Shown here: piece by piece, positions 27,501-35,972 of the stretch
Layout of the letters: each line of letters starts with the position of its first letter
Position numbering within the stretch: the first letter of the stretch is position 1
Assembly: GCF_013386165.1 (NCBI RefSeq)
Contig: NZ_JACAOS010000028.1
Span: 252,828 to 316,827, forward strand
Source of the DNA: Pseudomonas gingeri
Lineage (GTDB): Bacteria; Pseudomonadota; Gammaproteobacteria; Pseudomonadales; Pseudomonadaceae
Length of the DNA stretch: 64,000 bases
Direction: 5' to 3'
Notes under the pieces: model-generated
The model's database searches: none
Seen by the model: the letters and a program-made list of their open reading frames with translations, nothing else
Told to the model about the DNA's origin: nothing
Position numbers and translations under genes: made by a program

Positions 27501-28479
27501 GCTGCGGGTGACGCCGGTCTCGCTGCACGCAGGCAGTGTCCAGAGTGACAGCCTCACGCGCTTCGGCAGCGGCCTGGCCAGCGGTTCTCCCGGCTCGCAG
27601 CAGGCCAACGGCGTGGGCCTGGCGGTGGCAGTGGAAAACCCGGAGCACGGCATCAAGGCCGATATCGGCGTCAGCCCCGTGGGCTTCACCTACAACACCG
27701 TGATCGGCGGCGTGAGCCTGGACCAGCCGCTGGTGTCCAGCCCGAACATGCACTACAGCATCGCCCTCTCGCGGCGCCCGGTCACCGACAGCGTGACTTC
27801 CTTCGCCGGGACCGAGGACCGCCGCACCGGTGTGACCTGGGGTGGCGTGACCGCCAACGGCGGACGTGCCCAGCTCGGCTACGACGACCAGGCAGTCGGG
27901 GTATACGGCTACGGCGCCCTGCACAAGCTGGTCGGCAACAACGTCGAGTCCAACACCCGCGCCGAACTGGGCGGCGGGATCTACTGGTACCTGGACAACC
28001 AACCCGACGACAAGCTGACCGTAGGCCTGAGTACCACGGCCCTGTCCTACGAAAACAACCAGGGCTTCTTCACCTACGGCCACGGCGGCTACTTCAGCCC
28101 GCAGACGTTCTTTTCCATGGCGGTACCGATCACCTGGTCGCAACGCTCCGATCGTTTCACCTACAAGCTCAGCGGCGCGGTGGGGGTCCAGCATATCGAC
28201 CAGAAAGGCGCCGACTACTTTCCCGGCCACCCCGCCGAGCAGGCCGCCAACAACCTCTCGTATCCGGGCCAGAGCAGCACCGGCATCGGCTACAACCTGA
28301 ATGTGGCGGGCGAATACCGGCTCGGTTCAAACGTGCTGCTTGGCGGTTCGCTGGGTGTGGATAACGCCCAGGATTACCGTCAGGTGAACGCCGAGCTGTA
28401 CCTGCGTTACCTGTTCGAGAAGATGACCGGGCCCATGGCGTTGCCGGTCAGCCCCTATCGTTCGCCTTACTCCAACTGA
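24583..28479 (+). CDS. bcsC: Cellulose export outer-membrane protein BcsC/WssE
   Basis: TPR-plus-barrel protein that takes the glucan across the periplasm and outer membrane. ATG 24583, seven bases after GGGAG, gives 1298 residues with a signal peptide (MRHTLTLTLLFALASPALQARA). About 800 residues of TPR repeats follow, then a low-complexity Asp/Ser/Pro-rich hinge near 835-915, and a C-terminal BCSC barrel (about 920-1298) with aromatic-rich strands. The frame also opens at a GTG (24556) overlapping bcsB, but that lacks a signal sequence. Only 23 bases separate it from bcsB. Confidence 0.95.
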   Translation: MRHTLTLTLLFALASPALQARAEDPQAQLIEQGRYWQSQNNPDRAIDAWNKLLLIAPDQPEALYGLGLSNVQLKRPEEAKKYLVRLQALVPQPRQAQQLEQDIALGSDDQARLLAQARQLVDADKYADAVKIYRQLLNGRQPQGSLAREYYYLLGYTKGGEQEARAGLERLLRERPDDRAVALFLAKHMVRNLDTRAEGIRRLAVLAKDKEVGGDANETWRFALTWIGPPSPAQVPLFEQFLAAHPDDKEIRDLMNKGKTLARSTATPVRKAPAWQRDPQDAQGLQALEGGDLAAAEQAFQTRLKEKPNDPDALGGLGILRQKQDRLNEAEDLLLRATQQPGGRPWKQALDNVRYWRLMAGASAAQKAGRQDQARKMIEQAASQNPGQPASQVALANLQAEQGQLAQAEASYRRILASHRDDPQALSGLIAVLSQQGKAEEALKLIDSIPPADQARLGAAVSIRSLRATQVARLAEQRGDLPAAEQAYRQALVDDPGNTWTRFSLARIYLRQGRTQAAKDQVNDLLKRHPDQPDALYTRTLLAVQLGEWQDAQASLARIPPARRSREMDELGKEIALHVQTEAAVDNLRRGQRQEAQALLARSQVLTAGKPDRVAILASAYIDAGQPQQGVALMRDLVERSPTPDARLQLLYADILFKADQDNDAADILRSLQGARFNDSDRRHYAELVKLYRIKQADQLREKGNLAGAYDLLKPTLKQYPHDTQAISALARMYAANGNNAKAMALYKPLLQNDPRNADLQLSVASLAAQDHDYAQADKSLKTALALKPGVPKVLISAAGTYRAMGKSAEAAELLRQAVAIEGGQRRDGQPLDNLDDDSDNPFRNQTGPSRRAAARSEDPLRPGSEAADTMPPDPAMSPQLYSSSDAVPDSGLDSDPASSANPFAPGRSSTEPSRADLSPAQLALNDILQERSGYIAQGLSVRSNNNESGLSKLTDVETPFEANLPAGDNRVALRVTPVSLHAGSVQSDSLTRFGSGLASGSPGSQQANGVGLAVAVENPEHGIKADIGVSPVGFTYNTVIGGVSLDQPLVSSPNMHYSIALSRRPVTDSVTSFAGTEDRRTGVTWGGVTANGGRAQLGYDDQAVGVYGYGALHKLVGNNVESNTRAELGGGIYWYLDNQPDDKLTVGLSTTALSYENNQGFFTYGHGGYFSPQTFFSMAVPITWSQRSDRFTYKLSGAVGVQHIDQKGADYFPGHPAEQAANNLSYPGQSSTGIGYNLNVAGEYRLGSNVLLGGSLGVDNAQDYRQVNAELYLRYLFEKMTGPMALPVSPYRSPYSN

Positions 28480-28497
28480 CTCCAGGGAGCGTGCACC

Positions 28498-29157
28498 GTG
28501 GCCACCTCATCCGTCCTCGCGGGCCTGACGATCCTGATCATCGGCGACAGCCATCTGGCCACCCCGGACTTTCTGCTCAACCCGTTGCATGACGCCCTCA
28601 GCCGACAGGGCGCCCAGGTCCATTCCCTGGGGATCTGCGGGGCCAATGCCGGTGATTGGCTCAAGGCCACGCCGAGCCCCTGCGGCGGTTCCGAGCGCCG
28701 CGGCACGGCCGAGGCCACGGTGCTGAGCGGCGCGTCGACCCGGCCGATCGGCGACTTGCTCGACAGCGACAAACCCAATCTCACCCTGATTGTCATGGGC
28801 GATACCATGGCCAGCTACGACAAACCGAGTTTCCCCAAGGCCTGGATCTGGAAACAGACCGACAGCCTGGTCAAGGCCATCGCCGCCCACCACACGCCCT
28901 GCGTCTGGGTCGGGCCGAACTGGGGCAGCGAAGGCGGCATGTACGGCAAGACCTACGAACGGGTCAAGACGATGTCGGACTTCCTGGCAAAAAACGTCGC
29001 GCCGTGCAGCTACATCGACTCGTTGCAGTTCTCCACCAAAGGCCAGTGGGCGACCATTGACGGCCAACACCTGACCCGCACCGGCTATCGGACCTGGAGC
29101 GATGACATCGTCAAGGCGCTGTTGCAGGCACCGGCGCTCAAGGCGGTCGAAAAATGA
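28498..29157 (+). CDS. wssF: WssF-like SGNH-fold protein of cellulose acetylation
   Basis: WssF is part of the block that acetylates cellulose in P. fluorescens SBW25. GTG 28498, with AGGGAG ten bases upstream, gives 219 residues. SGNH motifs are visible: block I GDSH with Ser18, Asn141 in GPNWG, and the catalytic Asp188/His191 in DGQH. No clear signal peptide; the N-terminus is only mildly hydrophobic. Its role in delivering or holding acetyl groups is inferred from the Wss system. Its stop overlaps wssG by four bases. Confidence 0.85.
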   Translation: MATSSVLAGLTILIIGDSHLATPDFLLNPLHDALSRQGAQVHSLGICGANAGDWLKATPSPCGGSERRGTAEATVLSGASTRPIGDLLDSDKPNLTLIVMGDTMASYDKPSFPKAWIWKQTDSLVKAIAAHHTPCVWVGPNWGSEGGMYGKTYERVKTMSDFLAKNVAPCSYIDSLQFSTKGQWATIDGQHLTRTGYRTWSDDIVKALLQAPALKAVEK

Positions 29158-29822
29158 ACAGGTCCGGCAAACTGCTCTTGGCTCTGACGACGCTGATGAG
29201 CTTCGCTGCCGCCCACGCCGATACCGCACTCTACCCCACCGGGCCGAACCAGGACTCGGGCTTCATTCGCTTCGTCAATGCTCTGGGCGCGCCTCTCGAC
29301 GTGCTCCCGGAGGGCCAACAGACACCTTCGACGCTGGCTCCCACAATCGTTTCGCAGTTCTCCGCGGTGCCCACCGACAAACCGGTCACGGGCGCCCTGA
29401 GCAGCGCCGGCGTCAGCGTGCCCGTCAGTTTGAACCTGGCCCCCGGCGAGTTCGTCACTTTCGTCGTGGTGCCCGGCGACAAGGGCTTCGAGCTGCTGAC
29501 CGTGCGCGAGCAACCGAAGGACTTCAATCGTCTCCAGGCGTCGCTGGCGCTGATCAACGCCGATCCCGACTGTACCCGTGGCGGTTTGCAGCGCGAAGGC
29601 CGGCAGGGTCAGGCGATTTTCAATGACGTGAACCCCGGCCTGCTCGAGCGACGCGACGTCAACCCGGTGCAACTGTCGGTGCAGGGCTTCTGCGACGGCA
29701 CCCTGGCTACCGCGCCCCTGAACCTGGGCCAGCTGGAGTCGGGAGAGCGCTACACGGTGCTGCTCCTGTCCCAGGACGAAAAACCGGTCCTGGTGTTCGT
29801 CAAGGACGCCTTCGCCCAATAA
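29154..29822 (+). CDS. wssG: WssG/AlgF-like periplasmic acetylation protein
   Basis: AlgF-domain protein; AlgF is a periplasmic component of alginate O-acetylation and WssG is its counterpart for cellulose. It has 222 residues with a signal peptide (KLLLALTTLMSFAAAHA) and a beta-rich body (GFIRFVNALGAPLDV, NLAPGEFVTFVVVPG). It is the last gene of the operon; the next gene is on the other strand four bases later. The MBOAT acetyltransferase (WssH) and its AlgJ-like partner (WssI), expected to follow, are absent here. Confidence 0.85.
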   Translation: MNRSGKLLLALTTLMSFAAAHADTALYPTGPNQDSGFIRFVNALGAPLDVLPEGQQTPSTLAPTIVSQFSAVPTDKPVTGALSSAGVSVPVSLNLAPGEFVTFVVVPGDKGFELLTVREQPKDFNRLQASLALINADPDCTRGGLQREGRQGQAIFNDVNPGLLERRDVNPVQLSVQGFCDGTLATAPLNLGQLESGERYTVLLLSQDEKPVLVFVKDAFAQ

Positions 29823-29826
29823 GCCC

Positions 29827-30303
29827 TCAGGCCGGGCGCAACACTGGCAAGCTCGTAGTGGACTTGATCTCGGACAGGGCAACAATGGAGTTGACCTCCT
29901 GGATCCCCGGCACCATCGACAGCTTCTCGAAGAAAAATCGCTCATAGGCCTCGATGTCCGCCGTGACGATCCGTAGCAGGAAATCCACTGCGCCCATCAG
30001 CACATAACACTCCAGCACTTCCGGAAAACCGCGAATCGCCTCGGTGAACTCGGTGAAGTTGGAGCGGCCATGGGCGTTGAGTTTGACCTCGGCGAAGATC
30101 TGCGTGTTGAGGCCGATTTTCTTGCGGTCGAGCAAGGTCACCTGGGCACGGATCACCCCTTCTTCCTTGAGCCGCTGAATCCGCCGCCAGCAGGGCGACT
30201 GGGAGAGTCCCACCTGCTCGGCAATCTGCGCGCTGGAAAGCGAAGCGTCCTCCTGCAGCAAGGCCAGAATGCGGCGGTCGTAGGTGTCCAGCTCGCCTTG
30301 CAT
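29827..30303 (-). CDS. Lrp/AsnC-family transcriptional regulator
   Basis: It has 158 residues with an N-terminal winged helix (DTYDRRILALLQEDASLSSAQIAEQVGLSQSPCWRRIQRL) and a C-terminal RAM/ACT ligand domain (ECYVLMGAVDFLLRIVTADI). The family responds to amino acids and usually controls adjacent or divergent genes. It faces the small ACT-like gene at 30445, and a GATC-N7-GATC dyad sits between them. It is convergent with the cellulose operon with almost no gap, so it probably does not belong to it. Confidence 0.92.
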   Translation of the reverse strand: MQGELDTYDRRILALLQEDASLSSAQIAEQVGLSQSPCWRRIQRLKEEGVIRAQVTLLDRKKIGLNTQIFAEVKLNAHGRSNFTEFTEAIRGFPEVLECYVLMGAVDFLLRIVTADIEAYERFFFEKLSMVPGIQEVNSIVALSEIKSTTSLPVLRPA

Positions 30304-30335
30304 AAAAAACCCCTCTAATCGGATATTGGCGAATA

Positions 30336-30350
30336 GATCATGTCTTGATC
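30336..30350. promoter_or_regulatory. Dyad in the Lrp-ACT divergent region
   Basis: GATC-ATGTCTT-GATC lies in an AT-rich section of the 141-base gap between the two divergent start codons. It is a candidate autoregulatory operator for the Lrp-type protein. Confidence 0.4.
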
Positions 30351-30444
30351 AGACGATATTTGCCCATCATAGATAAGAAATACCCGGCTCGGCGTGTAAA
30401 AATTTCTCCAGCCTATCCCGCACGCTGCCCCAGGAAAATCCACC

Positions 30445-30783
30445 ATGCCCTCTCCCGAAGCCCTCCATGACGCTCCCACCCGTGCCGATGTCTGGGCGGC
30501 CGGCAACCCCCACTGCCAGGTCCGTTACCAGGTGCTCGCCGAAGCCGAGCCGGACCTGCTCTGTCGCCTGCTGAACCTGTTTGCCCTGCAATGCCTGACC
30601 CCGCAACAGGTGCAGGCGCAACAGGACGACGGGCTGCTGGCGATCGATATCGTGCTGGACGGCCTGAGCTGGCACCGCGCCCAGGTGATTGCCGAGAAAA
30701 TGCGCAACCTGATTTGCGTCTGCTCCGTGGCCCTGCAACCGGCCCAGGGTGCACAGTTGCACAGCGCACAGGCGGCGGGCTGA
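30445..30783 (+). CDS. Small ACT-like domain protein
   Basis: A 112-residue protein preceded by AGGAAA. The pattern RYQVLAEAEPDLLCRLLNLFA, then LLAIDIVLD, then AQVIAEKMRNLICVCSVAL resembles a single ACT domain such as IlvM-type acetolactate synthase small subunits. No large subunit or other biosynthetic gene is adjacent. Given the divergent Lrp-type regulator, an amino-acid-sensing role is a reasonable guess and nothing more. Confidence 0.7.
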   Translation: MPSPEALHDAPTRADVWAAGNPHCQVRYQVLAEAEPDLLCRLLNLFALQCLTPQQVQAQQDDGLLAIDIVLDGLSWHRAQVIAEKMRNLICVCSVALQPAQGAQLHSAQAAG

Positions 30784-30925
30784 AGGTTTTTTGAAAAGAA
30801 TCGCAATCTTTGTCTTGGTATCGACGCCAACGTCAGGCAGCCTCGCGTCTATTCTTGGCAATTGACGATCAGACAGGGACTACGTCTGGATCGCTGATTG
30901 CAGGACCGACCGCATAGGAGCCCGC

Positions 30926-32707
30926 ATGTCCGTCGCCTCACTTTCCCAGGATCGCTGGCTGGATCTCAACGATCTGCTGCGCGAACTGGTGACCCAGGGT
31001 TTCATCAGCCAGGAAGCGGCCGAGCAGACCCTGGCCACTCGGCGCACCTCCCGTGATACCCAGCAGCATCCGCTGGAGTTCATCGCCAGCCAGCAACTGG
31101 CCGACCTGAGCCGTCCCGGCAAACCCCTGGACCTGGAAAACCTGACCCTCTGGTTGGCCCGTCACGCTGGCCAGCCGTACCTGCGCATCGACCCGCTGAA
31201 GATCAACGTGGCCGCGGTCACCGGACTGATGTCCTACGCCTTCGCCCAGCGCCACAAGATTCTCGCGGTGGCGGTCGACCGCGAAGGCGTGACCATCGCC
31301 AGCGCCCAGCCCCATATGCGGGCCTGGGAGGCCGATCTCAGCCATGTGCTGAAGCTGCCGATTCGCCGGGTGGTGGCCAATCCGGTGGATATCCAGCGCT
31401 TCACCGTGGAGTTTTTCCGCCTGGCCAAATCAGTCAGCGGCGCCAGCCTGGTCGACCAGAAAAGCCACAACCCGGGCAACTTCGAGCAACTGCTCAACCT
31501 CGGCGCCAGCGACCAGGAGCCGGACGCCAACGATGCCCATATCGTCAATATCGTTGACTGGCTGTTCCAGTACGCCTTCCAGCAACGGGCCAGCGATATC
31601 CATATCGAGCCGCGCCGCGAGCAGGGCACGGTGCGTTTTCGCATCGACGGCGTGCTGCACAACGTCTATCAATTCCCGCCCCAGGTGACCATGGCGATTG
31701 TCAGCCGCCTGAAAAGCCTGGGCCGGATGAACGTCGCGGAAAAACGCAAACCCCAGGACGGCCGGGTCAAGACCAAGACCCCGGACGGCGGCGAAGTCGA
31801 ATTGCGCCTGTCGACCCTGCCCACCGCCTTCGGCGAGAAAATGGTGATGCGCATCTTCGACCCGGAAGTGCTGCTCAAGGATTTCGACCAACTGGGTTTC
31901 GGCGCCGACGACCTGCGCCGCTGGCAGGAAATGACCCGCCAGCCCAACGGCATCATCCTGGTCACCGGCCCCACCGGCTCGGGCAAGACCACCACGCTGT
32001 ACACCACCTTGAAAAAGCTGGCGACCTCGGAGGTCAACCTCTGCACCATCGAAGACCCGATCGAGATGATCGAGCCGGCTTTCAACCAGATGCAGGTCCA
32101 GCACAATATCGACCTGACCTTCGCCAGCGGCGTGCGCGCCCTGATGCGCCAGGACCCGGACATCATCATGATCGGCGAGATCCGCGACCTGGAAACCGCC
32201 GAAATGGCGATCCAGGCCGCACTCACCGGGCACCTGGTGCTCTCGACCCTGCACACCAACGACGCGCCGAGCGCCATCAGCCGCCTGCTGGAACTGGGCG
32301 TGCCGCATTACCTGATCAAGGCCACGGTGCTCGGGGTCATGGCCCAGCGCCTGGTCCGTACCTTGTGCCCGCACTGCAAGGCGCCGACCCAGCTGGAAGA
32401 AGAGGACTGGCAAAGCCTGACGCGGCCCTGGCAGGCGCCGATGCCGGGTGGCGCCCAGCGTGCCGTCGGCTGCCTGGAATGCCGCGACACCGGCTATCGC
32501 GGGCGCGCCGGGGTCTACGAGATCCTGGTGTTGAACGACGGCCTCAAGGCGCATATCCATGCCGACACCGACCTCCTGGCCCTGCGTCGCCAGGCCTTCA
32601 AGGACGGCATGCGCAGCCTGCGCCTGTCCGGTGCACAGAAGGTCGCGGCGGGGCTGACCACCGTCGAGGAAGTGTTGCGGGTCACGCCGCAGAGCGAGCA
32701 ACGCTGA
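30926..32707 (+). CDS. GspE/PilB-family secretion ATPase, orphan
   Basis: Hexameric AAA-type ATPase of the type II secretion/type IV pilus class. AGGAG precedes ATG 30926; 593 residues. Order: N1/N2 domains (about 15-180), Walker A GPTGSGKTT, Asp box, Walker B IIMIGEIRD, His box TGHLVLSTLHTND, and a tetracysteine zinc motif (CPHC and CLEC). All catalytic elements are intact. No pilin, GspF/PilC or GspD gene is near, so it must work with components encoded elsewhere. A probable secretion ATPase occupies the same relative position in P. aeruginosa. Confidence 0.93.
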   Translation: MSVASLSQDRWLDLNDLLRELVTQGFISQEAAEQTLATRRTSRDTQQHPLEFIASQQLADLSRPGKPLDLENLTLWLARHAGQPYLRIDPLKINVAAVTGLMSYAFAQRHKILAVAVDREGVTIASAQPHMRAWEADLSHVLKLPIRRVVANPVDIQRFTVEFFRLAKSVSGASLVDQKSHNPGNFEQLLNLGASDQEPDANDAHIVNIVDWLFQYAFQQRASDIHIEPRREQGTVRFRIDGVLHNVYQFPPQVTMAIVSRLKSLGRMNVAEKRKPQDGRVKTKTPDGGEVELRLSTLPTAFGEKMVMRIFDPEVLLKDFDQLGFGADDLRRWQEMTRQPNGIILVTGPTGSGKTTTLYTTLKKLATSEVNLCTIEDPIEMIEPAFNQMQVQHNIDLTFASGVRALMRQDPDIIMIGEIRDLETAEMAIQAALTGHLVLSTLHTNDAPSAISRLLELGVPHYLIKATVLGVMAQRLVRTLCPHCKAPTQLEEEDWQSLTRPWQAPMPGGAQRAVGCLECRDTGYRGRAGVYEILVLNDGLKAHIHADTDLLALRRQAFKDGMRSLRLSGAQKVAAGLTTVEEVLRVTPQSEQR

Positions 32708-32818
32708 TGAAAGTGTCACGCCATGCGTCCGGCGCCGAGTAAACACTTTTTATCCGCGCCAGCCCCGTTACACTCAAGGTAACCGCCGTCTCGATAAACA
32801 CTGCAACAGGGAATTGTC

Positions 32819-33739
32819 ATGCAAATCGGTAGCGTACTCCTGCTTTTCGTCGGCCTGGCCATTGCCCTGGTATTCATGGGCTTCAAGGTCGTGCCCCAGG
32901 GTTATCAATGGACGGTGGAGCGCTTCGGGCGCTACACCAACACCCTCAAGCCGGGCCTGAACATCATCATCCCGGTCATGGACCGCATCGGGCGCAAGAT
33001 CAACGTCATGGAAAGCGTGCTCGACATTCCGCCCCAGGAAGTCATCACCTCCGATAACGCCACGGTGCAGATCGACGCCGTGTGCTTCTTCCAGGTGGTC
33101 AACGCCGCCCAGGCCGCCTACGAGGTGAATAACCTCGAACACGCCATCCGCAACCTGTTGCAGACCAATATCCGCACCGTGCTCGGCTCCATGGAACTGG
33201 ACGCCATGCTCGGCCAGCGCGACGCCATCAACGAGCGCCTGCTGCGCACCGTCGACGAAGCCACCGCGCCGTGGGGCATCAAGGTGACCCGCATCGAGAT
33301 CAAGGACATCAGCCCGCCCGCCGACCTGATGGCGGCCATGTCCGGGCAGATGAAAGCCGAGCGGGTCAAGCGCGCACAAATCCTCGAAGCCGAAGGCCTG
33401 CGTGCCTCGGCGATTCTCACCGCCGAAGGCAAGAAGCAGGCGCAGATCCTCGAAGCCGAAGGCGCCCGACAGTCGGCCTTCCTGCAATCCGAGGCCCGTG
33501 AGCGTCAGGCCGAAGCCGAAGCCCGGGCGACCCAGGTGGTCTCCGAGGCCATCGCCAAAGGTAACGTGCAAGCCGTGAACTACTTCGTCGCGCAGAAATA
33601 CATCGATGCCCTGGGCAAACTGGCCTCGGCCAACAACAGCAAGGTGATCCTGATGCCGCTGGAAGCCAGCCAGGTGATCGGTGCGGTGGGTGGCATCGGC
33701 GAGATCGTCAAGGCCACGTTCGACAGCAAGAAACCCTGA
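32819..33739 (+). CDS. qmcA: SPFH/Band-7 protein, QmcA-like
   Basis: Stomatin-like membrane scaffold. It has 306 residues, an N-terminal transmembrane helix (about 5-23, SVLLLFVGLAIALVFMGF), a Band-7 domain (about 25-190), and an Ala/Glu/Gln-rich coiled coil (about 195-250). The start follows AGGGAA. The adjacent nfeD-like gene ten bases later is the classic partner. Confidence 0.93.
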   Translation: MQIGSVLLLFVGLAIALVFMGFKVVPQGYQWTVERFGRYTNTLKPGLNIIIPVMDRIGRKINVMESVLDIPPQEVITSDNATVQIDAVCFFQVVNAAQAAYEVNNLEHAIRNLLQTNIRTVLGSMELDAMLGQRDAINERLLRTVDEATAPWGIKVTRIEIKDISPPADLMAAMSGQMKAERVKRAQILEAEGLRASAILTAEGKKQAQILEAEGARQSAFLQSEARERQAEAEARATQVVSEAIAKGNVQAVNYFVAQKYIDALGKLASANNSKVILMPLEASQVIGAVGGIGEIVKATFDSKKP

Positions 33740-33749
33740 GGCAACGCCC

Positions 33750-34202
33750 ATGTGGGAATTCCTGCAACACCTGTCGTTCTGGGACTGGCTGGCCCTCGGC
33801 ACGCTGCTGTTGATTTTCGAAATATTCGGTGCCGGCGGTTACCTGCTGTGGGTCGGGATTGCCGCCGCGGCCGTGGGCGTCCTGACCTTCCTGATCCCCG
33901 ACCTGCACTGGACCTTGCAGCTCGTGCTGTTCGGCGTGCTGTCGCTGCTGACCGCCTGGCTTTGGTGGAAGCGCCAGCGCAGCAACGCCCGGCCCAGCGA
34001 CCAGCCGGGGCTCAATGAGCGCGGGCATGATCTGCTCGGCAGGATTTTTGTGGTGCATGTTGCGATTGTCGCCGGACGCGGCAAGATCAAGGTCGGCGAC
34101 AGCGTCTGGATGGCCACCGGGCCGGACAGCGAGGTGGGCACCCAGGTTCGGGTGATCGGCCAGGACGGCAGTACACTGAAGGTGGAAAAAATTGAGTCAT
34201 GA
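33750..34202 (+). CDS. NfeD-family membrane protein
   Basis: A 150-residue short NfeD-like protein. Two or three hydrophobic helices (about 10-70: DWLALGTLLLIFEIFG, LLWVGIAAAAVGVLTFLI, LQLVLFGVLSLLTAWLWW) are followed by a C-terminal OB-fold (GRIFVVHVAIVAGRGKIKVGDSVW). It is paired with qmcA, and the family is thought to assist Band-7 membrane complexes. ATG 33750 is the first sensible start. Confidence 0.92.
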   Translation: MWEFLQHLSFWDWLALGTLLLIFEIFGAGGYLLWVGIAAAAVGVLTFLIPDLHWTLQLVLFGVLSLLTAWLWWKRQRSNARPSDQPGLNERGHDLLGRIFVVHVAIVAGRGKIKVGDSVWMATGPDSEVGTQVRVIGQDGSTLKVEKIES

Positions 34203-34269
34203 GGTCGATGGAACTCCGGCGTGACAACAACAATCAAACCTTGCAGATACCCCCACCGGAGTTACTCTC

Positions 34270-34587
34270 ATGCGTCTCAAAACAGCAGTTGTCGCCTTTG
34301 CCTTGTTTTCCCTCCCCGTTGGCGCAGCGATGGCCGACGGCTTCTGGCGTGACGTCATTTCCTCTGGCGCTACCACCGGCTCGACCTACCTGACCTTCAA
34401 GGACCACAAGCTGGTGGTCGCGGCCCAGGATGACGCCGGCAGCTTCGTTGCCAGCAATGGCAGCATCCGTGGCCCTTACCTGGAAGCCGCGATGCAGAAA
34501 CTGCGGGCCGAAAACCCGGACCTGAAGGCCACCGACATGGAACTGGCCAACGCCATCCTGGCGAAGAACGCCGTCGCCGAAAACTGA
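34270..34587 (+). CDS. DUF2388 secreted small protein
   Basis: It has 105 residues with a clear signal peptide (MRLKTAVVAFALFSLPVGAAMA) and the DUF2388 body (SSGATTGSTYLTFKDHK, VVAAQDDAGSFVASNG). The family occurs largely in Pseudomonas and its function is unknown. GGAG lies eight bases before the ATG; a strong terminator follows the stop. Confidence 0.9.
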   Translation: MRLKTAVVAFALFSLPVGAAMADGFWRDVISSGATTGSTYLTFKDHKLVVAAQDDAGSFVASNGSIRGPYLEAAMQKLRAENPDLKATDMELANAILAKNAVAEN

Positions 34588-34609
34588 TTCAAGCGTTTCA
34601 CCTGCACGT

Positions 34610-34637
34610 CAAAACGCCGCTTAACCGCGGCGTTTTG
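34610..34637 (+). terminator. Rho-independent terminator after the DUF2388 gene
   Basis: CAAAACGCCGC pairs with GCGGCGTTTTG around a six-base loop; the terminal pairing with the TTTT stretch makes it a good intrinsic terminator. Confidence 0.88.
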
Positions 34638-34825
34638 CGTTGCCCGGCAAAAACCGTCGATTGACGTACAGGCACCGGCCCGGCGTGCTCGTTCAGCGTC
34701 CGGACAGTAAAAAAAGCACCGATTTTTCACCTTAAAACAGTATCATCGGCAACATTGCAGCCTTGCTGTCTACTCTTCACCGCCGGTAGAGCACTCCCGG
34801 CCTTCACATCGGACGTCACGACCCC

Positions 34826-35965
34826 ATGAGCGAACTTCCTTTCCTGCCTTTTTCCAAACCGACCATCGACGAAGCGACCATTGCCGCCGTGGGCGATGTC
34901 CTGCGTTCCGGCTGGATCACCAGCGGTCCGAAGGTCGCGGCCTTTGAAGCTCAACTGTCGGAGTACTTCGGCGGGCGTCCGGTGCGCACTTTCAACTCCG
35001 GCACCTGCACCATGGAAATCGCCCTGCGCATCGCCGGTATCGGCCCAGGCGACGAAGTGATCACCACGCCCATCTCCTGGGTGGCCACCGCCAACGTGAT
35101 CATCGAAGTCGGCGCGACCCCGGTGTTCGCCGATATCGACCCGGTGACCCGCAATATCGACCTGGACAAGGTCGAGGCCGCGATCACCCCGCGCACCAAG
35201 GCGATCATCCCGGTTTACCTGTCCGGCCTGCCGGTGGACATGGACCGCCTGTACGCCATCGCCAAGAAACACAACCTGCGCATCGTCGAAGACGCGGCCC
35301 AGGCCCTGGGTTCGGAATGGAACGGCCAGAAGATCGGTGCCCTGGGTGACCTGGTGTCGTTCAGCTTCCAGGCGAACAAGAACATCACGTCGTCCGAAGG
35401 CGGCTGCCTGGTGTTGAACAACGCCGAAGAAGCCCGTCTGGCCGAGAAATATCGCCTGCAGGGCGTGACCCGTACCGGTCATGACGGCCTGGACGTGGAC
35501 GTGCTGGGCGGCAAGTTCAACATGACCGACGTCGCCGCGGCCATCGGCCTGGGCCAGTTTGCCCATATCGATGCCATCACCCCGCACCGCCGCGGGCTGG
35601 CCGAGTACTATTTCGAGTGCCTGGGCAGTGATTTCGAAGAGAAATACGGTGCGCAGCTACCGGTGAAGGACTTCACCAACAGCAACTGGCACATGTTCCA
35701 GCTGGTACTGCCGGAGCGTCAGGACGGCCAGCCGGCTCGGGCGACCTTTATGGAAGAGATGAAGCAGCGCGGCATCGGCATCGGTTATCACTACCCGGCG
35801 ATCCACCTGCTGAGCCTGTACCGCGAGCGCGGTTTCAAGGAAGGCATGTTCCCGATCGCCGAGCGCGTCGGACGCCTGATCGTGTCGTTGCCGATGTTCA
35901 ACGCCATGACCAAGGCCGATGTCGAGCGTTCGGTGGCGGCGGTCAAAGCGGTCTTGCAGCCGTAA
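34826..35965 (+). CDS. DegT/DnrJ/EryC1/StrS-type sugar aminotransferase
   Basis: PLP-dependent aminotransferase for nucleotide-linked 4-keto sugars, close to the ArnB type. It has 379 residues. The cofactor site is intact: FNSGTCTMEIALRIAG, Asp in VEDAAQALGSEWNG, and the Schiff-base lysine in FSFQANKNITSSEGG. It stands alone, without arn genes or other sugar genes nearby, so the substrate is open. It is separated from gcvH by a hairpin of REP type. Confidence 0.9.
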   Translation: MSELPFLPFSKPTIDEATIAAVGDVLRSGWITSGPKVAAFEAQLSEYFGGRPVRTFNSGTCTMEIALRIAGIGPGDEVITTPISWVATANVIIEVGATPVFADIDPVTRNIDLDKVEAAITPRTKAIIPVYLSGLPVDMDRLYAIAKKHNLRIVEDAAQALGSEWNGQKIGALGDLVSFSFQANKNITSSEGGCLVLNNAEEARLAEKYRLQGVTRTGHDGLDVDVLGGKFNMTDVAAAIGLGQFAHIDAITPHRRGLAEYYFECLGSDFEEKYGAQLPVKDFTNSNWHMFQLVLPERQDGQPARATFMEEMKQRGIGIGYHYPAIHLLSLYRERGFKEGMFPIAERVGRLIVSLPMFNAMTKADVERSVAAVKAVLQP

Positions 35966-35972
35966 CACCGTG

